Shown: positions 22,498 through 36,480 of the stretch, in pieces
Numbering within the stretch: position 1 is the first letter of the stretch
Layout of the letters: each line of letters opens with the position of its first letter
Origin: Diphasiastrum complanatum
Taxonomy: Eukaryota > Streptophyta > Lycopodiopsida > Lycopodiales > Lycopodiaceae
Length of the DNA stretch: 64,000 nucleotides
Assembly (NCBI GenBank): GCA_029204225.1
Contig: CM055100.1
Span: 62,309,472-62,373,471 of the forward strand
Reading direction: 5' to 3'
Notes under the pieces: generated by a model
What the model saw: only the letters and a program-made list of their open reading frames with translations
What the model was told of the DNA's origin: nothing
Database searches by the model: none
Program-made: the position numbers and the translations under genes

Positions 22498-22951
22498 AGT
22501 TATGGACTTGGTGCATTACATTCACCACGTCCATTTACATTTACTTTACTTTATGCATAAGCAGGCCGTGGGCCCTTTTTTATTCATTATTGACACTTAG
22601 ACTATATGGTTGACCTTGAGCCTTATTATTCATTATTTGGACATTTGGACATATTATTGGAGGGTGGGGTCCTTCTTGGAGGGCGCACTATTATCCCTCC
22701 CAGTTGGGCCCTAACCACTGGAAGCTTCCTTTTAAGGGCTTTCTCTAGGCTATAAGTAGGGAATCTGTGTCATTTGTTACTCTGCTGATGATATTGATTT
22801 CTCTCTTTAGTCTCCTTAATCTCTCTCTTTCCTACTTTCCAGGGTTAAGTCTTACTTATGTGATGCTTTCATAGCTTAGCTAGGGTTAAGTCTTGCTTAT
22901 GTGATGCTTTCATAGCTTAGCTCTAGATCAGTTGTGGTTGCATTCGTAATT
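22498..22951 (+). repeat. LTR of element D, AGTTATG family
   Basis: Begins AGTTATGGACTTGG and ends CGTAATT, directly followed by a primer site. Similar in order and content to the LTRs of A. It carries a 41-bp tandem duplication (22841-22881, 22882-22922) near its 3' end. Downstream leader sequence (TTGGGCGCCC, about 23004) fades by about 23150, so only a 5' end remains. Confidence 0.8.
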
Positions 22952-22963
22952 TGGTATCAGAGC
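22952..22963 (+). promoter_or_regulatory. Primer-binding site of element D
   Basis: TGGTATCAGAGC starts right after the LTR, as in A and C. Confidence 0.85.
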
Positions 22964-23612
22964 ACTTTCCTGATTGCTGAATTTTAGGTCTGATTTTCTG
23001 ATTGGGCGCCCATTTTTCTTGCTGATTTTTTTATCTCTCTTTGCTGAGGGCTTTCATCTCTTTGCTTTAGCAACATTCAGCACAGTTTGGAGGAGGACCA
23101 GTGCCCATCAGAGCATTTTCCTTGGCTGAATTTTAGCGGACAGTTAGTGGAAGTACTTCTAGTTGGAAATCAGTTTTGATTAGATTCATTAGTATAAGCT
23201 CTAAATGTGATGATGTAATTAGTGTACAGTTTATTTGGTTTACTGTATATGGTTGTGATTGGGACGTGACCCGTTAGGATACATTGAGCGAGCATTGATC
23301 CCGTAGACGGCTACTTGGGTTAGCCGGGTAGCCACACGTAGGAAGAAATTAGCCTGTACAGTGATTTTGAGTTCATTATGCTATACTCAGGGGCATAACC
23401 TGGGTTTGTCAGTATATGTGGCCATATTGGGCCTAACTCTAGTTTGGTAGGTGGTAGGCCAGTTTAGTGACACCTGTTGAGCCCATGCAGTTTGGGGCTT
23501 TGCTATATGTACAGTGTTTCTTCATAATAGACTTAACTTTTGTTGTGCCATCTATGAGAGCTTGTGAGGAGTGGCTATGGTGATTGTGTGATGTGATTTG
23601 CATACTTCAACT

Positions 23613-23624
23613 TGGTATCAGAGC
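23613..23624 (+). promoter_or_regulatory. Primer-binding site of an unassigned LTR element
   Basis: TGGTATCAGAGC preceded by TACTTCAACT, so the upstream 400-460 bp may be an LTR ending in AACT like the AGTTATG family. I could not find its start. Following sequence to about 24480 has only short frames and no recognised gag. Confidence 0.5.
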
Positions 23625-23999
23625 TACAGGGTGATGCAGGAATGCAGGATCCGGTGAAGCTATGGAGTAGCATCTTTCACAAGGAGAAATAGCACGCAGA
23701 GAGTCTCAGGAGAGAGGACTCCATACGGGGTATCAGCAGTCCGGATGGCAGGAGACAACAAAGTTCCTTTGATCGGAGCTTCGGGGAAGATCAGAACGAT
23801 CGTCGTAGGAGAAGTCTTGGAAGAATTCTAAGAAATTGCTCAAAGTAGTGGGTTGCTTCGGAAAACGGCTGTGACAGAAAATTGGCCAGAACTTCTTCGG
23901 TAATCTGTCAAGTACTGAGTGAAGTGGATCGAAAGGTGGAGCAGGGTAGTGGCAACTCTGTGCTGAGAGGATTTTGAAATCCATTTACAGTGGGAGGAG

Positions 24000-26690
24000 A
24001 AAGGAGCAGTTCTTTTGCAGTCGGTAAGTCAATTTTGATCAAGCCATTTTAGCTGTGGAGCAGTGTATCAGGTTTGTCATCGAGGAGATACACTTCAACT
24101 GCCTATTCTGGGTAAGTCAAGTCAATTTGCCATATCAGTATTGCATCAGGGATGCAGATTCCAGTGATAGCAGGGTGCAGATCGTTTGGTTTGGGCCACG
24201 GAAGATCTCAAAGGTTCACTTGGAGGGATATTGGCACGCACAGTCATGTGAGAGACTTGATGGTGGCTTTGGAGTTCACATCTCATTGTATTCTCAAGGG
24301 GTGGTTTGGAACCATTCACAGGAGCAGCTTGGAGCTAGCTTGGGGGAATACAGGTGGGCACTACAGGGTAGATGCTCAGATCTTCGAGATCAGTGATGGC
24401 ATTGGGATACCTGGTAGGGATAGCACTGTAGGATGACATGGATGACCTTCAGGGGGCAGCTATCTCATATTGGACTTGAGTCTTTGGATGGACAGAGGCT
24501 TAGACTTGATGAGTGTGTAAACAACACATGAGCAGACTCATATGCATGGTTTATAGCATCATTGGCCTTTCTTGGATGATATTGGCCTAAGCACTAAGCC
24601 AATACAGAAATGTCTTCGAGAGTGCAGGTATAAGAAGATATTCATCAACACTTAAACCACAATTTTATGAAAGTGAATAGAGTGTAAAAATTTGAAATGG
24701 CACAGCATGAGAGTCCAACTGCACTTCTTATAGGCTAGCATTGCATTTATGGACTGCCTTTCTGGTCTTCATTTCTCAAGGCAGTACCCAATGAATACAC
24801 AGGGCTCCTGCACCCTCACACTGTCATAGACAGGTCTCCTCCTTTTGTAGTCTAATGCTGTGACTGTGTTTGCTGCCAGCTGTCCAGTTTTGAATACAGT
24901 CTGAACATCAAAGAATGTATTTTCAACAAAGTTACATCACAGCAGTGCTGAAATTCCAATTGGCTGAAAACGAACATTAGGCTTCTCATTGGAGAACGTT
25001 TATCATCTTAGTCAAAAGAGATCATTGTTCCTTTGTGGATTTCACACTGCATAACAAGAAGTCCTTTGCAATCCTCTGCTACAGAGTGTAGACCAGATTC
25101 ACACAGCAGTAGCAGACTGTGTACAGGGTCTTCACGCGGTTCATGACTTGAGGTACTTCATGGTCAGTGCATGCATCCCTCATGCAGTCTTCAAGAGTCT
25201 ATGGATTTTTCTCACAGCTGTCAGATCGCGATTTTACTCCTGTTTGCATCCTAAGTACTTCACCTTCACAATGGATAAACACTGAAAGATCATCTCAGAT
25301 GGATGCCTTCATCACGCCTAGCTTTTGTACATATTTAACAATGGAAGAGTGTCTTTAACAAAAATGTCTGGCTTTACGATACAGCAGGGGATCAAGCCAT
25401 CTCAATCAATGGAGGTCGGATAATCTGATCAACAATGGTTCATGTAAAACGCATTCGCAAAGGTCCGCCGAGAGCCTCGCTTCTTCTATGGACTGGTGTG
25501 AAAACCATTGATAGACTGGACAGGGTCAGGCCTTCAGCCACATGCTGTTCATAAGAGTCATTGACATCAACCTCTCCTAAGCACTCCTGCTTGTTTTGCT
25601 GAGGACTTCAAGAAGAGATGATTCTTGTGTTAAACTCATCGTGCATTCTTCATCCCATAGAGTGTCCATTCTTCACACATAAAGAACATCAACCAAACAT
25701 CTGCTATCCTGTTCACAGAACTTAAGGTAAAAACAAAGATATGCAAACATGCATCTGACACAGAAGGATGAAAAACAGATCACAAAGAACTATCAGCACC
25801 TATCAAGTAGAGAACAACAAAATGCTCAACAGAGCTGCAAAAGAAGATTGCAAAAGCTGAATCCTCCATAGCTTGGCACTAAACAGAAGCTTCTTGCTTC
25901 CTACATCTCTGGAATGGTTAATGAAAAATGTCTCCTTCTCCCCTGCTATAGCAACAGCCTACTGATAAGAGAGAAGGAAAACTGTTTCTAGCAGTTACTA
26001 CCAGAACGACCCTATTAGGATGTCGCTATCAAAACGTGCCTATCAGAACATGACATCTGGCAGCTTATCAGTGGTTAGGCCTCTTAGGCCTTACATTTTG
26101 AAATAAAACTTTATGGAGCAGTGTAGTCAAGCGCACATGGCCCAAGGAGCACACCACCTAATAGTTTGCCAAATTTAAACTGTTTATTGGCACCTTCCGG
26201 TCCTGACAAACCTAGGAACCGGAGACATAGGCCTCACGGCATAGGCCTCACACCTATCATTTTGTTATTTATTGGGCTTTTAGCCACATTTGCACATGAC
26301 GAAAACAAGGTTCAGCAAAAGCATTTGCCATTATGGGCTATGTCGCCCGATCCGATATCACACAAGAAGATTTTTTTGTTTCTCAAATTTCTGAAATTCC
26401 ATTTGGTATAGCTTAGGTGCACATCAAGCTATTGGGTTGTGGGCAATTGGGCTAGGTCTCATGATCTAGTTTGACAAAAAAAACTATCCATATGATATCG
26501 CGTCTTTGCGCACCGGGTGAGTTTCATGTATTGTTGAAAGAAAATTAGAGACACCAAAAAGGAAAACCTAAAAAACGAGTTTGCTCAATGTTGCATAATG
26601 GATTGAGGCTTACACTGTAGAGGAGCGCTTGCTTTAAAAAAAGTCCGGTTGCCAAAGAAATGATGAGCCCAAGAGTGCACTTTGATACTA
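24000..26690. other. No recognised gene
   Basis: The longest frame is 113 codons (24055-24396), overlapping a 94-codon frame; neither shows a known motif. The stretch could be the long leader or degraded body of the element whose primer site is at 23613. From 26100 it becomes AT-rich. I see no exon-like segments with convincing splice sites. Confidence 0.5.
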
Positions 26691-26691
26691 G

Positions 26692-27145
26692 TTAAAAATT
26701 GAATCATCAACAAAGAATGGCAAATAGCATCACATAGAACCAATGGCTAAAGCCCTACAAGCAATAGCAACAAGAGTTCTTCCATGAAGAGCCCAAGCAT
26801 TACCAAATCATAAGCTACAAAATAAATGTACATGTACACAACAGGAATCCTAAGATAGAAGCTTCTAGGTACTGGACCTAAACTTATCCAAACTAGTGTG
26901 ATAGGAGGGAAAATAGTGTGCCCTGTTGGAAGGTCTATGCCCTCCCAGTAGGACCCCCATGCTAGGATAAAAAATAGCGTTTATTTGGCCTTTGGCCAGA
27001 TCTGAAATAAACGCATAAAAGGCTTGCACATGAATAAAAACATCTTGTGGCCAACAATCGAAAATAGGCCCCATAATTGCGTATTTATCGTAAGTGAATA
27101 TGGGCCATGTAGTTCACGTCGTCTGTGGATCCAATAGTTCATAAA
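26692..27145 (-). repeat. Divergent LTR, AGTTATG-related
   Basis: On the minus strand the block ends TTTTTAACT followed by AGTATCAAAGTGC, a decayed version of the AACT + TGGTATCAGAGC boundary. Internal pieces (GGGCACAC..TTTTCCCTCC, AGAAGCTTC, GGGCTCTTCATGG) resemble the layout of the element A LTR. A related block lies at 35500-35900. No internal domain is attached. Confidence 0.45.
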
Positions 27146-27373
27146 TTTTTGCCTCTCTATAATGTCCATTATCACTATGTATTACTGTTGTAATTTTGCA
27201 ATCTTGAATTTTAGTTCTTAGGGATTTTCAATGCTGGTGTAGCCAAGTTTTTACTTATTCTATAGATGTAATAACCTAAGCTAATGGATGTACAACTGAT
27301 TCAATAGAAGAGTTTTAAAGACTATCAAAAAATTGTAGAATCTGTTAATTTATATGGTGGTACTGCCATTATA

Positions 27374-27408
27374 GTGCCGCCCTCAGACCTGCGGTACCAG
27401 GGCGGCAC
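27374..27408. repeat. Perfect 10-bp GC hairpin
   Basis: GTGCCGCCCT and AGGGCGGCAC, separated by 15 bases (27384-27398), lie in AT-rich surroundings next to a (TAA)n run. It may be a subterminal structure of a DNA transposon. Confidence 0.6.
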
Positions 27409-27410
27409 CA

Positions 27411-27450
27411 TAATAATAATATTTATTATTATTATTATTATTATTTTTTA
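27411..27450. repeat. (TAA/TTA)n tract
   Basis: AATAATAAT then TTATTATTATTATTATTA, a simple repeat that is partly self-complementary. It directly follows the GC hairpin. Confidence 0.75.
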
Positions 27451-27524
27451 TTAAAAATCCCTTTTACTAGGGTAATTTAGGGTAAAAAATTTTGAAAAAA
27501 AAAGTGTCAGGGTTTAGAAAAAAG

Positions 27525-27870
27525 GGGGGACTGTACAGGGGACTGTACAGAGGGATTGTACAGGGGGCACTGTGGGGGAGCAGACCTTGGGGTCAATGGG
27601 AGTGCAGCATGTGGGGGAGCAGCAAATCCGGACAGGTACACCGTCACATGGGCACTGTGGGGGAGCAGAACACGGACCCAATCGGAATCAGCATGTGGGG
27701 GAGCAATACATGGGGCAAGTACAGTAGCACATGGGCATTGTGGGGGAGCAGGCCATGGGGCCAATGGGAGTGCAGCACGTGGGGGAGCAACAAATGGGGA
27801 AGGTACAAGGGCACATGGAGGGATCATCAACAACTGCACATGGGGGAACATGCTGTGGGGTTAAATAGGC
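27525..27870 (+). repeat. G-rich minisatellite
   Basis: GTGGGGGAGCA recurs at least seven times (about 27571, 27610, 27657, 27695, 27739, 27779 and, diverged, 27841), with alternating spacers CACATGGGCACT and GGGAGTGCAGCA. It begins after three GACTGTACAG copies. All frames are open because of the repeat; I do not treat the 134-codon frame as a gene. Confidence 0.7.
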
Positions 27871-27957
27871 ACTCACGAGGCTGTGAGAGCCAGTGAGAGG
27901 CTGTGAGAGGCATTGTGAGAGGTTGTGAGAGCCAGTTCGAGAAACAGGGTGTCGTGA

Positions 27958-28202
27958 GATGGCAGAGCGCATACCACCAAGGCCTGAGGGCAAAGCTAGG
28001 AGGAAGCTCGAGGAAGATGTCCGAAGGCACAACGAAAGGCATCGGAAGCAAGAGTTTGAGATTGCAGAGATGCTGCAACAGGCTCGACAGAGAAATTCGG
28101 AGCCGGAGCAACCAGGAGGCAGCTCGGGCTAATCGGGAGGCAGAGCGAGAGCGACAGAACAATGCACCTGACGAGGACGAGGAGTCTGTGGAGGATCCGT
28201 AG
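27958..28202 (+). pseudogene. Short charged coiled-coil ORF, frameshifted
   Basis: ATG 27958 opens MAERIPPRPEGKARRKLEED, then a strongly charged helix (RRHNERHRKQEFEIAEMLQQARQRN). The helix resumes in another frame as SNQEAARANREAERERQNN and closes with an acidic tail (PDEDEESVEDP, stop at 28200). It is probably one small protein of about 80 residues broken by an indel near 28100. Function unknown; it may be a second gene of the neighbouring hAT element. Confidence 0.35.
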
Positions 28203-28209
28203 GAATGTT

Positions 28210-28915
28210 TAGAATGGATAGGATCCAGCCGTAAGTGGCTGGCTGTTGTTATGTAGTTTTCGACATAGATGAGGCAACCTTTAGTGTTTAATAGAGTGCA
28301 AAGAACAGCCCCAGCCGTATGTGGCGGGATACGTATTGTTATTTTGATACCACTGTTGAATTAATGTTCAATGTGTTTTTTGTGCAACGCATGCCTGGTG
28401 TAATGCAGTGTAATATGTGTGTTTATGAAATGCTATAAAGGGGGTTGTATTTTTGTGTTGTGCATCTGCTATCAATCTCTGCAGTTGAAACTAACTGAAA
28501 ATAGTCACATACCATTCGAAATAAAATTGAAAACAGAGCATCACAATTACAAATTGACAAATACACAATGTGCAGCGAATAGAGTACGTCCAACATTGGA
28601 TATAATATGGAAAATGGTCTGAATACAGTGTTCGACCATCTGGTGGGTCGTATAATTTTTGAAATGTACTAACAACCCCCATGTTCCAAAAGATGAACAT
28701 CTAGTAATGAACCTTTTGATGTTTGTTTCTTCATAAATCAAAATCTCATTTAAGTCCCACACGTGATAACAAAAACATTAGGTTTGTTGATAAGTTCTTT
28801 TTGTCATAGGCATTGTTCATAATGAATTTCTCTTATGTCACTCATATCAGTCAAGATTTTCCGCCAAACATGGAACATGATATCAAACTGCTAAAAATAA
28901 AATAACAGAGCTACA
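28210..28915. other. No recognised gene
   Basis: AT-rich, short frames only. It contains two related segments, AGCCGTAAGTGGCTGG (28228) and AGCCGTATGTGGCGGG (28313), about 85 bp apart. It may be the 3' flank of the hAT element. Confidence 0.4.
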
Positions 28916-28916
28916 A

Positions 28917-31900
28917 TCAATGCTCTGGCTCTAACTCAGACGAATGCTCCGGAGACAACTCAGGGCCCCGAGCTGACTCTCGCAACTGATATCTATGCCT
29001 GTCTGGAACGGGCATGGGCTGTGTATCCGAGGAGGAGGACTCGTCATCCTCATCCTCCCAATCTGCCTCCACATCAGCCCCCAAGCAAGCCAAACCGACT
29101 AGACCTACTCCAGTTGGCTATGATAGTGCACCTCTACCTGCACCCGGGGCCCTGCGAGGTCGTCCTCTCTTCCCTGGCTGTTTCTGTGTTCTGCCTTTCT
29201 TGTTCGGTGCACCCTTGGGCCTTCCTGGTCTCTTGCGGACGAGGGGAGCTGTCAATGTCTCATCACCCCCATGCAGATCACCTGGCTGGCTAGGCTGGGC
29301 CCAAGCTGAGGCCGCCTAGGATAGAGAAGCCAAAGATGGGTGCCCCTGTGCAGCTGATAGTGGAGGATAGGTCCGTGGAGTGTGTGCCCGTGGGGCTGCT
29401 GCTGGCGGAGGAACTGGCTGTGGAGGGGCCGTCCTTGCAGGAGGCAAGTATAGTGGCGATATGTACTGAAAGGGGTGCTGCGGTGGCCGGTACTGGTACA
29501 TCCTGGGTGCTGCCACTGAAGGAGCCACTGTGGATGTGGGCGCTGCAAGAGAAAACCTGGGCACAGATGGTGGCCTGCCATGGAGACCTGGTGGTGCAGA
29601 AGTGGATGGCAATGGAGGGACTGCTGGCCTCAACGGCATCGGTGGCACTGGAGGTGCTGTGCGGCGCATGTACACCCTCTGAGGAACTGGAGGAACTGCA
29701 GGCACCTCGTGTAACTGCTCTGGTTGAGACTCTGTGTAGGGCATGCTGGCTAGAGAGGATGGGGGCGCCCTGACGCTCGGCATCTGCTGGGCCTCTGAAT
29801 CCAACTGTGCAATCAAGTCGTCCAGCTGGGCATCCGAATACAAATGCTCTAGGCTCTGGGACTCATCATGTGCACCATCCTCTGGATCATCTTGTGCCTC
29901 ATCCCGTGCCTCATCCTGTGCACCATGCGGACCCTGCATGGCCTCCCAATCAGTACAATCAAAGTCATCTGGTGACTCCTCTGGTGTGCTGTCATAGAAA
30001 TGCCTATGGCTCTGTGATGCACGCATCCAAGCAGCTGCGGAAGGTAAACCTAAATCACTCTGCCCCCTATCAAGAGCCTCCTCCATCATATCAACATAAG
30101 AAGGTATGCCACTGGCCCCCCCTGTGTGCCCTGCCCGTCTCCCGGTATAATTTGTGGCATGTGTCCCACCTCTACCACGTGATGCACCTGTGACCCCTGC
30201 TCTAGGCGTGTGCCCAACACCTGTATCATATGCCTCATCCCGCTCTGATCTGGCAAACACAACCCGAATGGGCTCATCATCATCCTGATCATCCTCTGAC
30301 ACTGGCTCATCTGCCTTGTACAATGGAGGCTCTCTGTGCTCAAGCCCAAGCTCTCTCTCTCTCTCTCTCATCTCGGCAAGCTCCCTCTCTCTCTCTCTCT
30401 GCCATCAACTGTGTGCCCAGGTCATCTGCAGGCATGGGATGGGTGCTGTCCATAGGCAAGTCAACCTGGCGCTCCAAATCGGATATCTTCGTATGCAAGG
30501 TTTAAAATTTGCATGTCAGAGAGACAACTTTATCAAGAAATGAAACCAACGTACCAGGAGTCAACCAACATGCTATGGGAGAATAGCTTATCACCTGCAA
30601 TGCGCTCGTAATGGTCGGAAGTCTCCTGGCGAGACGTGCGTTGGTGCTACAGAACACCAACCTCTCCTACTGACTCACTGACAACCGGTTTCTTCTCCTC
30701 GTGTGAATGAGTGCCCATGTGCTCCAATTACGCTCACACACAGAGGCAGCGCAATCCTGTGGTACGTGCAATGAAATGCTTCAGCACATGTGCACGGGTG
30801 GAAGGTCAACGAAACACAACAATGGAGGATGAAATGAAATGCATACCTGAGAAAGGACACGCAGTGCAAGACGCTGTATGGATGGATAGGTGCTACCGAA
30901 CATGGTCCACCAAGTAATGGGAAGCTGCCTCCTCTCTGGATCCTGAGCAGCCGGGTGGCCGAACGTGCCCATGCTAAAACGAAATGCAGCGAGCTCCTCC
31001 ATGAGCCTGATAGGATCCAAACCTATGTGTGGACCCACCCTGTGAATGTACTGAAGCCAATCGGCCTCGAGCTCCCTGTTTGCGATCTGTGTCGGAGAGA
31101 GGAAGAGGGGATGCAGCATGTGTGCAACGCTGTGGATACTCCTGTGGAAGTAGTTTCACCACGTCTCCCAGATGAACTTCAGCTCGGTCATCCTGCAGGT
31201 GAGAGGCATGAGGTTTAGGGCATTACGAAAAAACTTAACATTGACAGAAAAACAAACTAGCAATTACTGAATAGATAAAGGCCAATTACATTACTATACT
31301 GCTTACCTCTCTGGCTGCAAGATGGGCAGCTGCAGGAACTGTCCAATCCGGTCCATGAGCTCATATACCAGTCCAAGTGTCGACCCCTCGCTGTCAGCCA
31401 TGCGGAGCACAATGTAGAGTGGTCGAAGCAGTCCTGACAATGTCTGTGCATCCCTCTAGAATTGGTCTCCCCTCACCGTGGAAGAAAAGTGCTCCCCATC
31501 CTCAGTGTGCTGAAACGTACTGGCATGCCAAAGATCACTGGCAACCATTTGTAGAAGCTGTGCCCTACACCTGATCAAACGGTCGATGACCACCAAGTCG
31601 AATGCAAAGCGTGTGGGGGCTGGATACGGAGGTCCAGATGGCTGAACACCCGGAACATGGCAAGAACACGCCTCTTCCTGGTGACAAAAGTCACCACGAA
31701 GAGGGCCTCACGAACGATGGCTCTAACCCAGGGAAGTGCACCAATGTCCCCCATCAGAAGGTCTATGCCGTGCGTTGCACAGGGGGTATGAACAATGTGA
31801 GGGAACTCGGCCTCTAGCAGTACACCCATCTGAATGCAGTTCGTGGCATTGTTCGTCACCACCGTGACGACATGCTGTGCGCCTATGGACAGGATGGAAG

Positions 31901-33198
31901 ACCTGATGACATCAAACATGAACTCTGCAGATACGACTCTTCCCCCCCCTGCTACAATCCACGGCCCTCAAAAACTGTGTGCCCATGCAGTTGGAGACCA
32001 ATATGTTGAGGATCGGCCTCCTCCTGACATCGGTCCAGCCATCGGACATGATGCTGCAACTGTAAGTGGCCCAGTGGCGACGCAGAGGCTCCATCTCTCT
32101 AGACAAGGACTCGACCCTATCCCTCAGCATGTGTGTGCGGACAACCTCTGAACTAGGGACTCTCCAGCTAGGGCTGACAGACTGTGCAAGGCGGAAGGCC
32201 CTTTTGAAGGGCTTAGAGTCGGTGATGGCAAATGGAAGGTTCAGCTCATAAATCAGACTGGCCACGACCTGTGTAGCCTCTGTCCATGTGCGGCTGATGC
32301 GCGCCGCGAGTGCTCTGCTGCCTAAGAACTCTCCCAGCTGGGCGACGGGTAGCGGACCTCCATCATGGTGCACCAAACGTGACGGGAATGGATGATGACG
32401 TGACAGGCTGGGCACTAGTAGATGCATCGGCTGTAGACGTGGAATGGGGAGAGTGGGATGCACTTGCAGGGATGGGTGTAGCAGCATAAGTGGGGTGCAC
32501 TGGTGGAGGGCGAACATCTGGCATGGGATACGAAAATTGCTGGCTAGGGAGGTCATCTGGATGGGAAGGGAGGGAGGAAGGGATCTCCTCAACATCCTGG
32601 AAGGTCTCGTCACTGGCATCCTAGGCCTGCTCCTGCTCGGACTGTGGAGAGTCCATGAGAAAGTCGTAAACTGGGGGAGTGCGAGCAACAGTAGGTGGTG
32701 GTGGAACCGCAGTGGCAACTGGCGGACGAGATGCGACGGGATCCACCGGAATGGGTGCAGATGGGGGTGTGTCTGGCGGAACTGTCTGAAGGGGGTGAGA
32801 GACAAAGGGACTGGACGAGGATGCACTCCCTCTCCTCGTGCGTGCCAGCCAAGCAGGCAGCAGGCAGCAACTCGGGGTCAACCACGTAAGGCGCGGTGCA
32901 AAACCAAAACACCCTCCGAAGTGGTGTTCTCCCCCGCCACAAGACGTGGCCCGTAGGTGTCCAGAAGTCGCTGCCTGACGGGAACGGACATGCTGGCATA
33001 GGGGGCAGCATTCAGTGTGCCACCATTTTTGGCGTGTGCGCCGAGTAGGTGGTCTTTAAGGCGAGTGAGGGTGGCACTGAACTCAACCAGGCAATATCGA
33101 CAGCGCACGATCTTTGCACCGGACTTGTTGGACTTGTCGGGAACCCGCCTGACAATGTCCACCTCGCCCCACAAATCGGCAAGGTTGGAATGCACCAT
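28917..33198 (-). pseudogene. hAT transposase with AT-hook tail
   Basis: Minus strand, from ATG 33198. Domain order: BED zinc finger (CRYCLVEFSATLTRLKDHL...H, about 33100-33040); Pro/Ser linker; DUF659-type core (NLPFAITDSKPFKRAF, SIMSDGWTDVRRRPILN, VVTNNATNC, PCATHGIDLLMGDI; about 32370-31600); hAT dimerisation region (LPITWWTMFGSTYPSIQRLA, about 30920; CERNWSTWALIHTRRRNRL, about 30730); an acidic, Pro-rich tail (30371-29316) and two AT-hook-like motifs (KRPGRPKG, GKRGRPRR; about 29150-29230). Likely introns are 31306-31198, 30846-30757 and 30594 to about 30503, with GT-AG-like ends. It is dead: at least five in-frame TAG codons, a frameshift at a G run near 31945 and one at the GA run near 30365. 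Confidence 0.82.
30350..30400 (-). repeat. GA runs inside hAT coding region
   Basis: Two (GA)n runs encode Arg-Glu repeats in the transposase tail. The upstream frame (DLGTQLMAERERE) and the downstream frame (MRERERELGLEHREPP) differ, so slippage in these runs broke the gene here. Confidence 0.6.
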
Positions 33199-33479
33199 TT
33201 CTGTAGAGGGAACTGGGGCAAAATGGCAGAGATGATGGTGAGTGCGATAGGTGGCGGAAAGCTGGAAAATCCACAGCAATGGCCGAAGTAGCAGTAGCAG
33301 GGGCGAAAGTGATCTGTGCAACACAAATACAGTGTGATGGCGAGGAGGACGCGGACAACAGAGAGGGCGCAGACAGCAAGAAGAGGGCGCGGATTGCAGC
33401 GCGATGGGTAGGGAGAGAGATGAAGCGAGGGGGTAAAAAAAAAAATTAATATATTAAATATTAAAAAATATTAAATATT

Positions 33480-33550
33480 GTGGTACCGTGGATCAGTTTG
33501 GATCCGTGGTACCACACTGGATCCGGGATCCGGGATCCTCGTACCGCTGG
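33480..33550. repeat. GGTACC/GGATCC palindrome cluster
   Basis: GTGGTACC (33480-33487) and GGTACCAC (33508-33515) form an 8-bp inverted repeat around GGATC units, followed by three GGGATCC-type repeats (33518-33539). It lies between the AT-rich end of the hAT region and the GA tract. It may be a subterminal region of the hAT element, but no matching TIR or 8-bp duplication was found. Confidence 0.5.
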
Positions 33551-33552
33551 AT

Positions 33553-35490
<1,938 letters not shown>

Positions 35491-35499
35491 CTCTCACGA

Positions 35500-36480
35500 A
35501 GGATGACCAAAAGCATCTTATATAATCAATGGCTAAAGCCCTACAAGCACTAGCAAAGGGTTCTCCCATGAAGAGCCCAAGCAATAACAATAAGCCGAAT
35601 AATCAGTGAATCACTAATGTCTAAATGATAGCCTTAGATATACTATCTAGAAGCCGAATAATCAGTGAATCACTAATGTCTAAATGATAGCCTTAGATAT
35701 ACTATCTAGAAGCCCTTAGTGGAACCTTTTAGAATTTAGGGCAACTTAGGGTTTCTGGGTCTCATAAAGACATGTCGATAATGGTAATTGGCCCAACACC
35801 TAAAAGTATACTAGTTAGGAGCTATTTCTAGTAAATAATTGTCATTCATGAATTGGGCCACATGTCCCAATTGGCATATGACATGTGTTCTTTGATCAGT
35901 CAACCTATTTTAGGAAATCAATCCAACAAAGTGTAAATGAGACCCAATACCCCGTTGCCATTTCGGAATTAGAGCCACTTACAACTGTGACCCTTTCTAC
36001 ATAGCAATCTACAATTGTCTCCATATGTCGGTGATCTAACCATTTACAATTGATATTTATATTTTTACAATTACATTATGTTACGAACAGATTCAGAGGT
36101 ATTAGTATCAATGATGCATAAAAAACAGCAAAAGGCATTCACATAGCATTCTCCAACTAAGAAACTGTATGAATATCAATGGCCGCAGATAGCTCAGGTA
36201 GATCTCCAACTAAGATCTCCAAAATAGTACAACTCCCCTACAAGAAGCCCAAGACTCAAATGATTAAAACTAGCAAATGACCAGCCTTAGTGGCTATGTA
36301 TAGTGGAAAAACCCTACCTCCCTCCATATTGGTTTGGAGAGAAAGTGAAATTCAAAAATTAGGGCCAAAAATAGAAAACCATATAAAATAGTATTTCTAG
36401 GCCCGTCACATGTAATATAAATTGCGTGTCCACTAATACTATTGGTAGAGAAGTATGGACTATAATGCGTGTCCATAACA
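35500..36480 (-). repeat. Old LTR-like sequence
   Basis: AATGGCTAAAGCCCTACAAG and ATGAAGAGCCCAAGCA at 35527-35583 are shared with the divergent LTR at 26740-26805. A second block at 36160-36480 has a similar layout and ends with CGTGTCCATAACAC. No internal domain is attached. Confidence 0.35.
35592..35709. repeat. 59-bp tandem duplication
   Basis: Two identical copies (35592-35650, 35651-35709) starting AAGCCGAATAATCAG, inside the old LTR-like block. Confidence 0.9.

Noticed and set aside
27374-27408. GC hairpin as a transcription terminator
   Set aside because: Bacterial-type terminators do not apply here, and no gene ends at it.
27492-28162. Frames of 100-134 codons on both strands
   Set aside because: Open because of the G-rich minisatellite; only the charged helix from 27958 looks protein-like.
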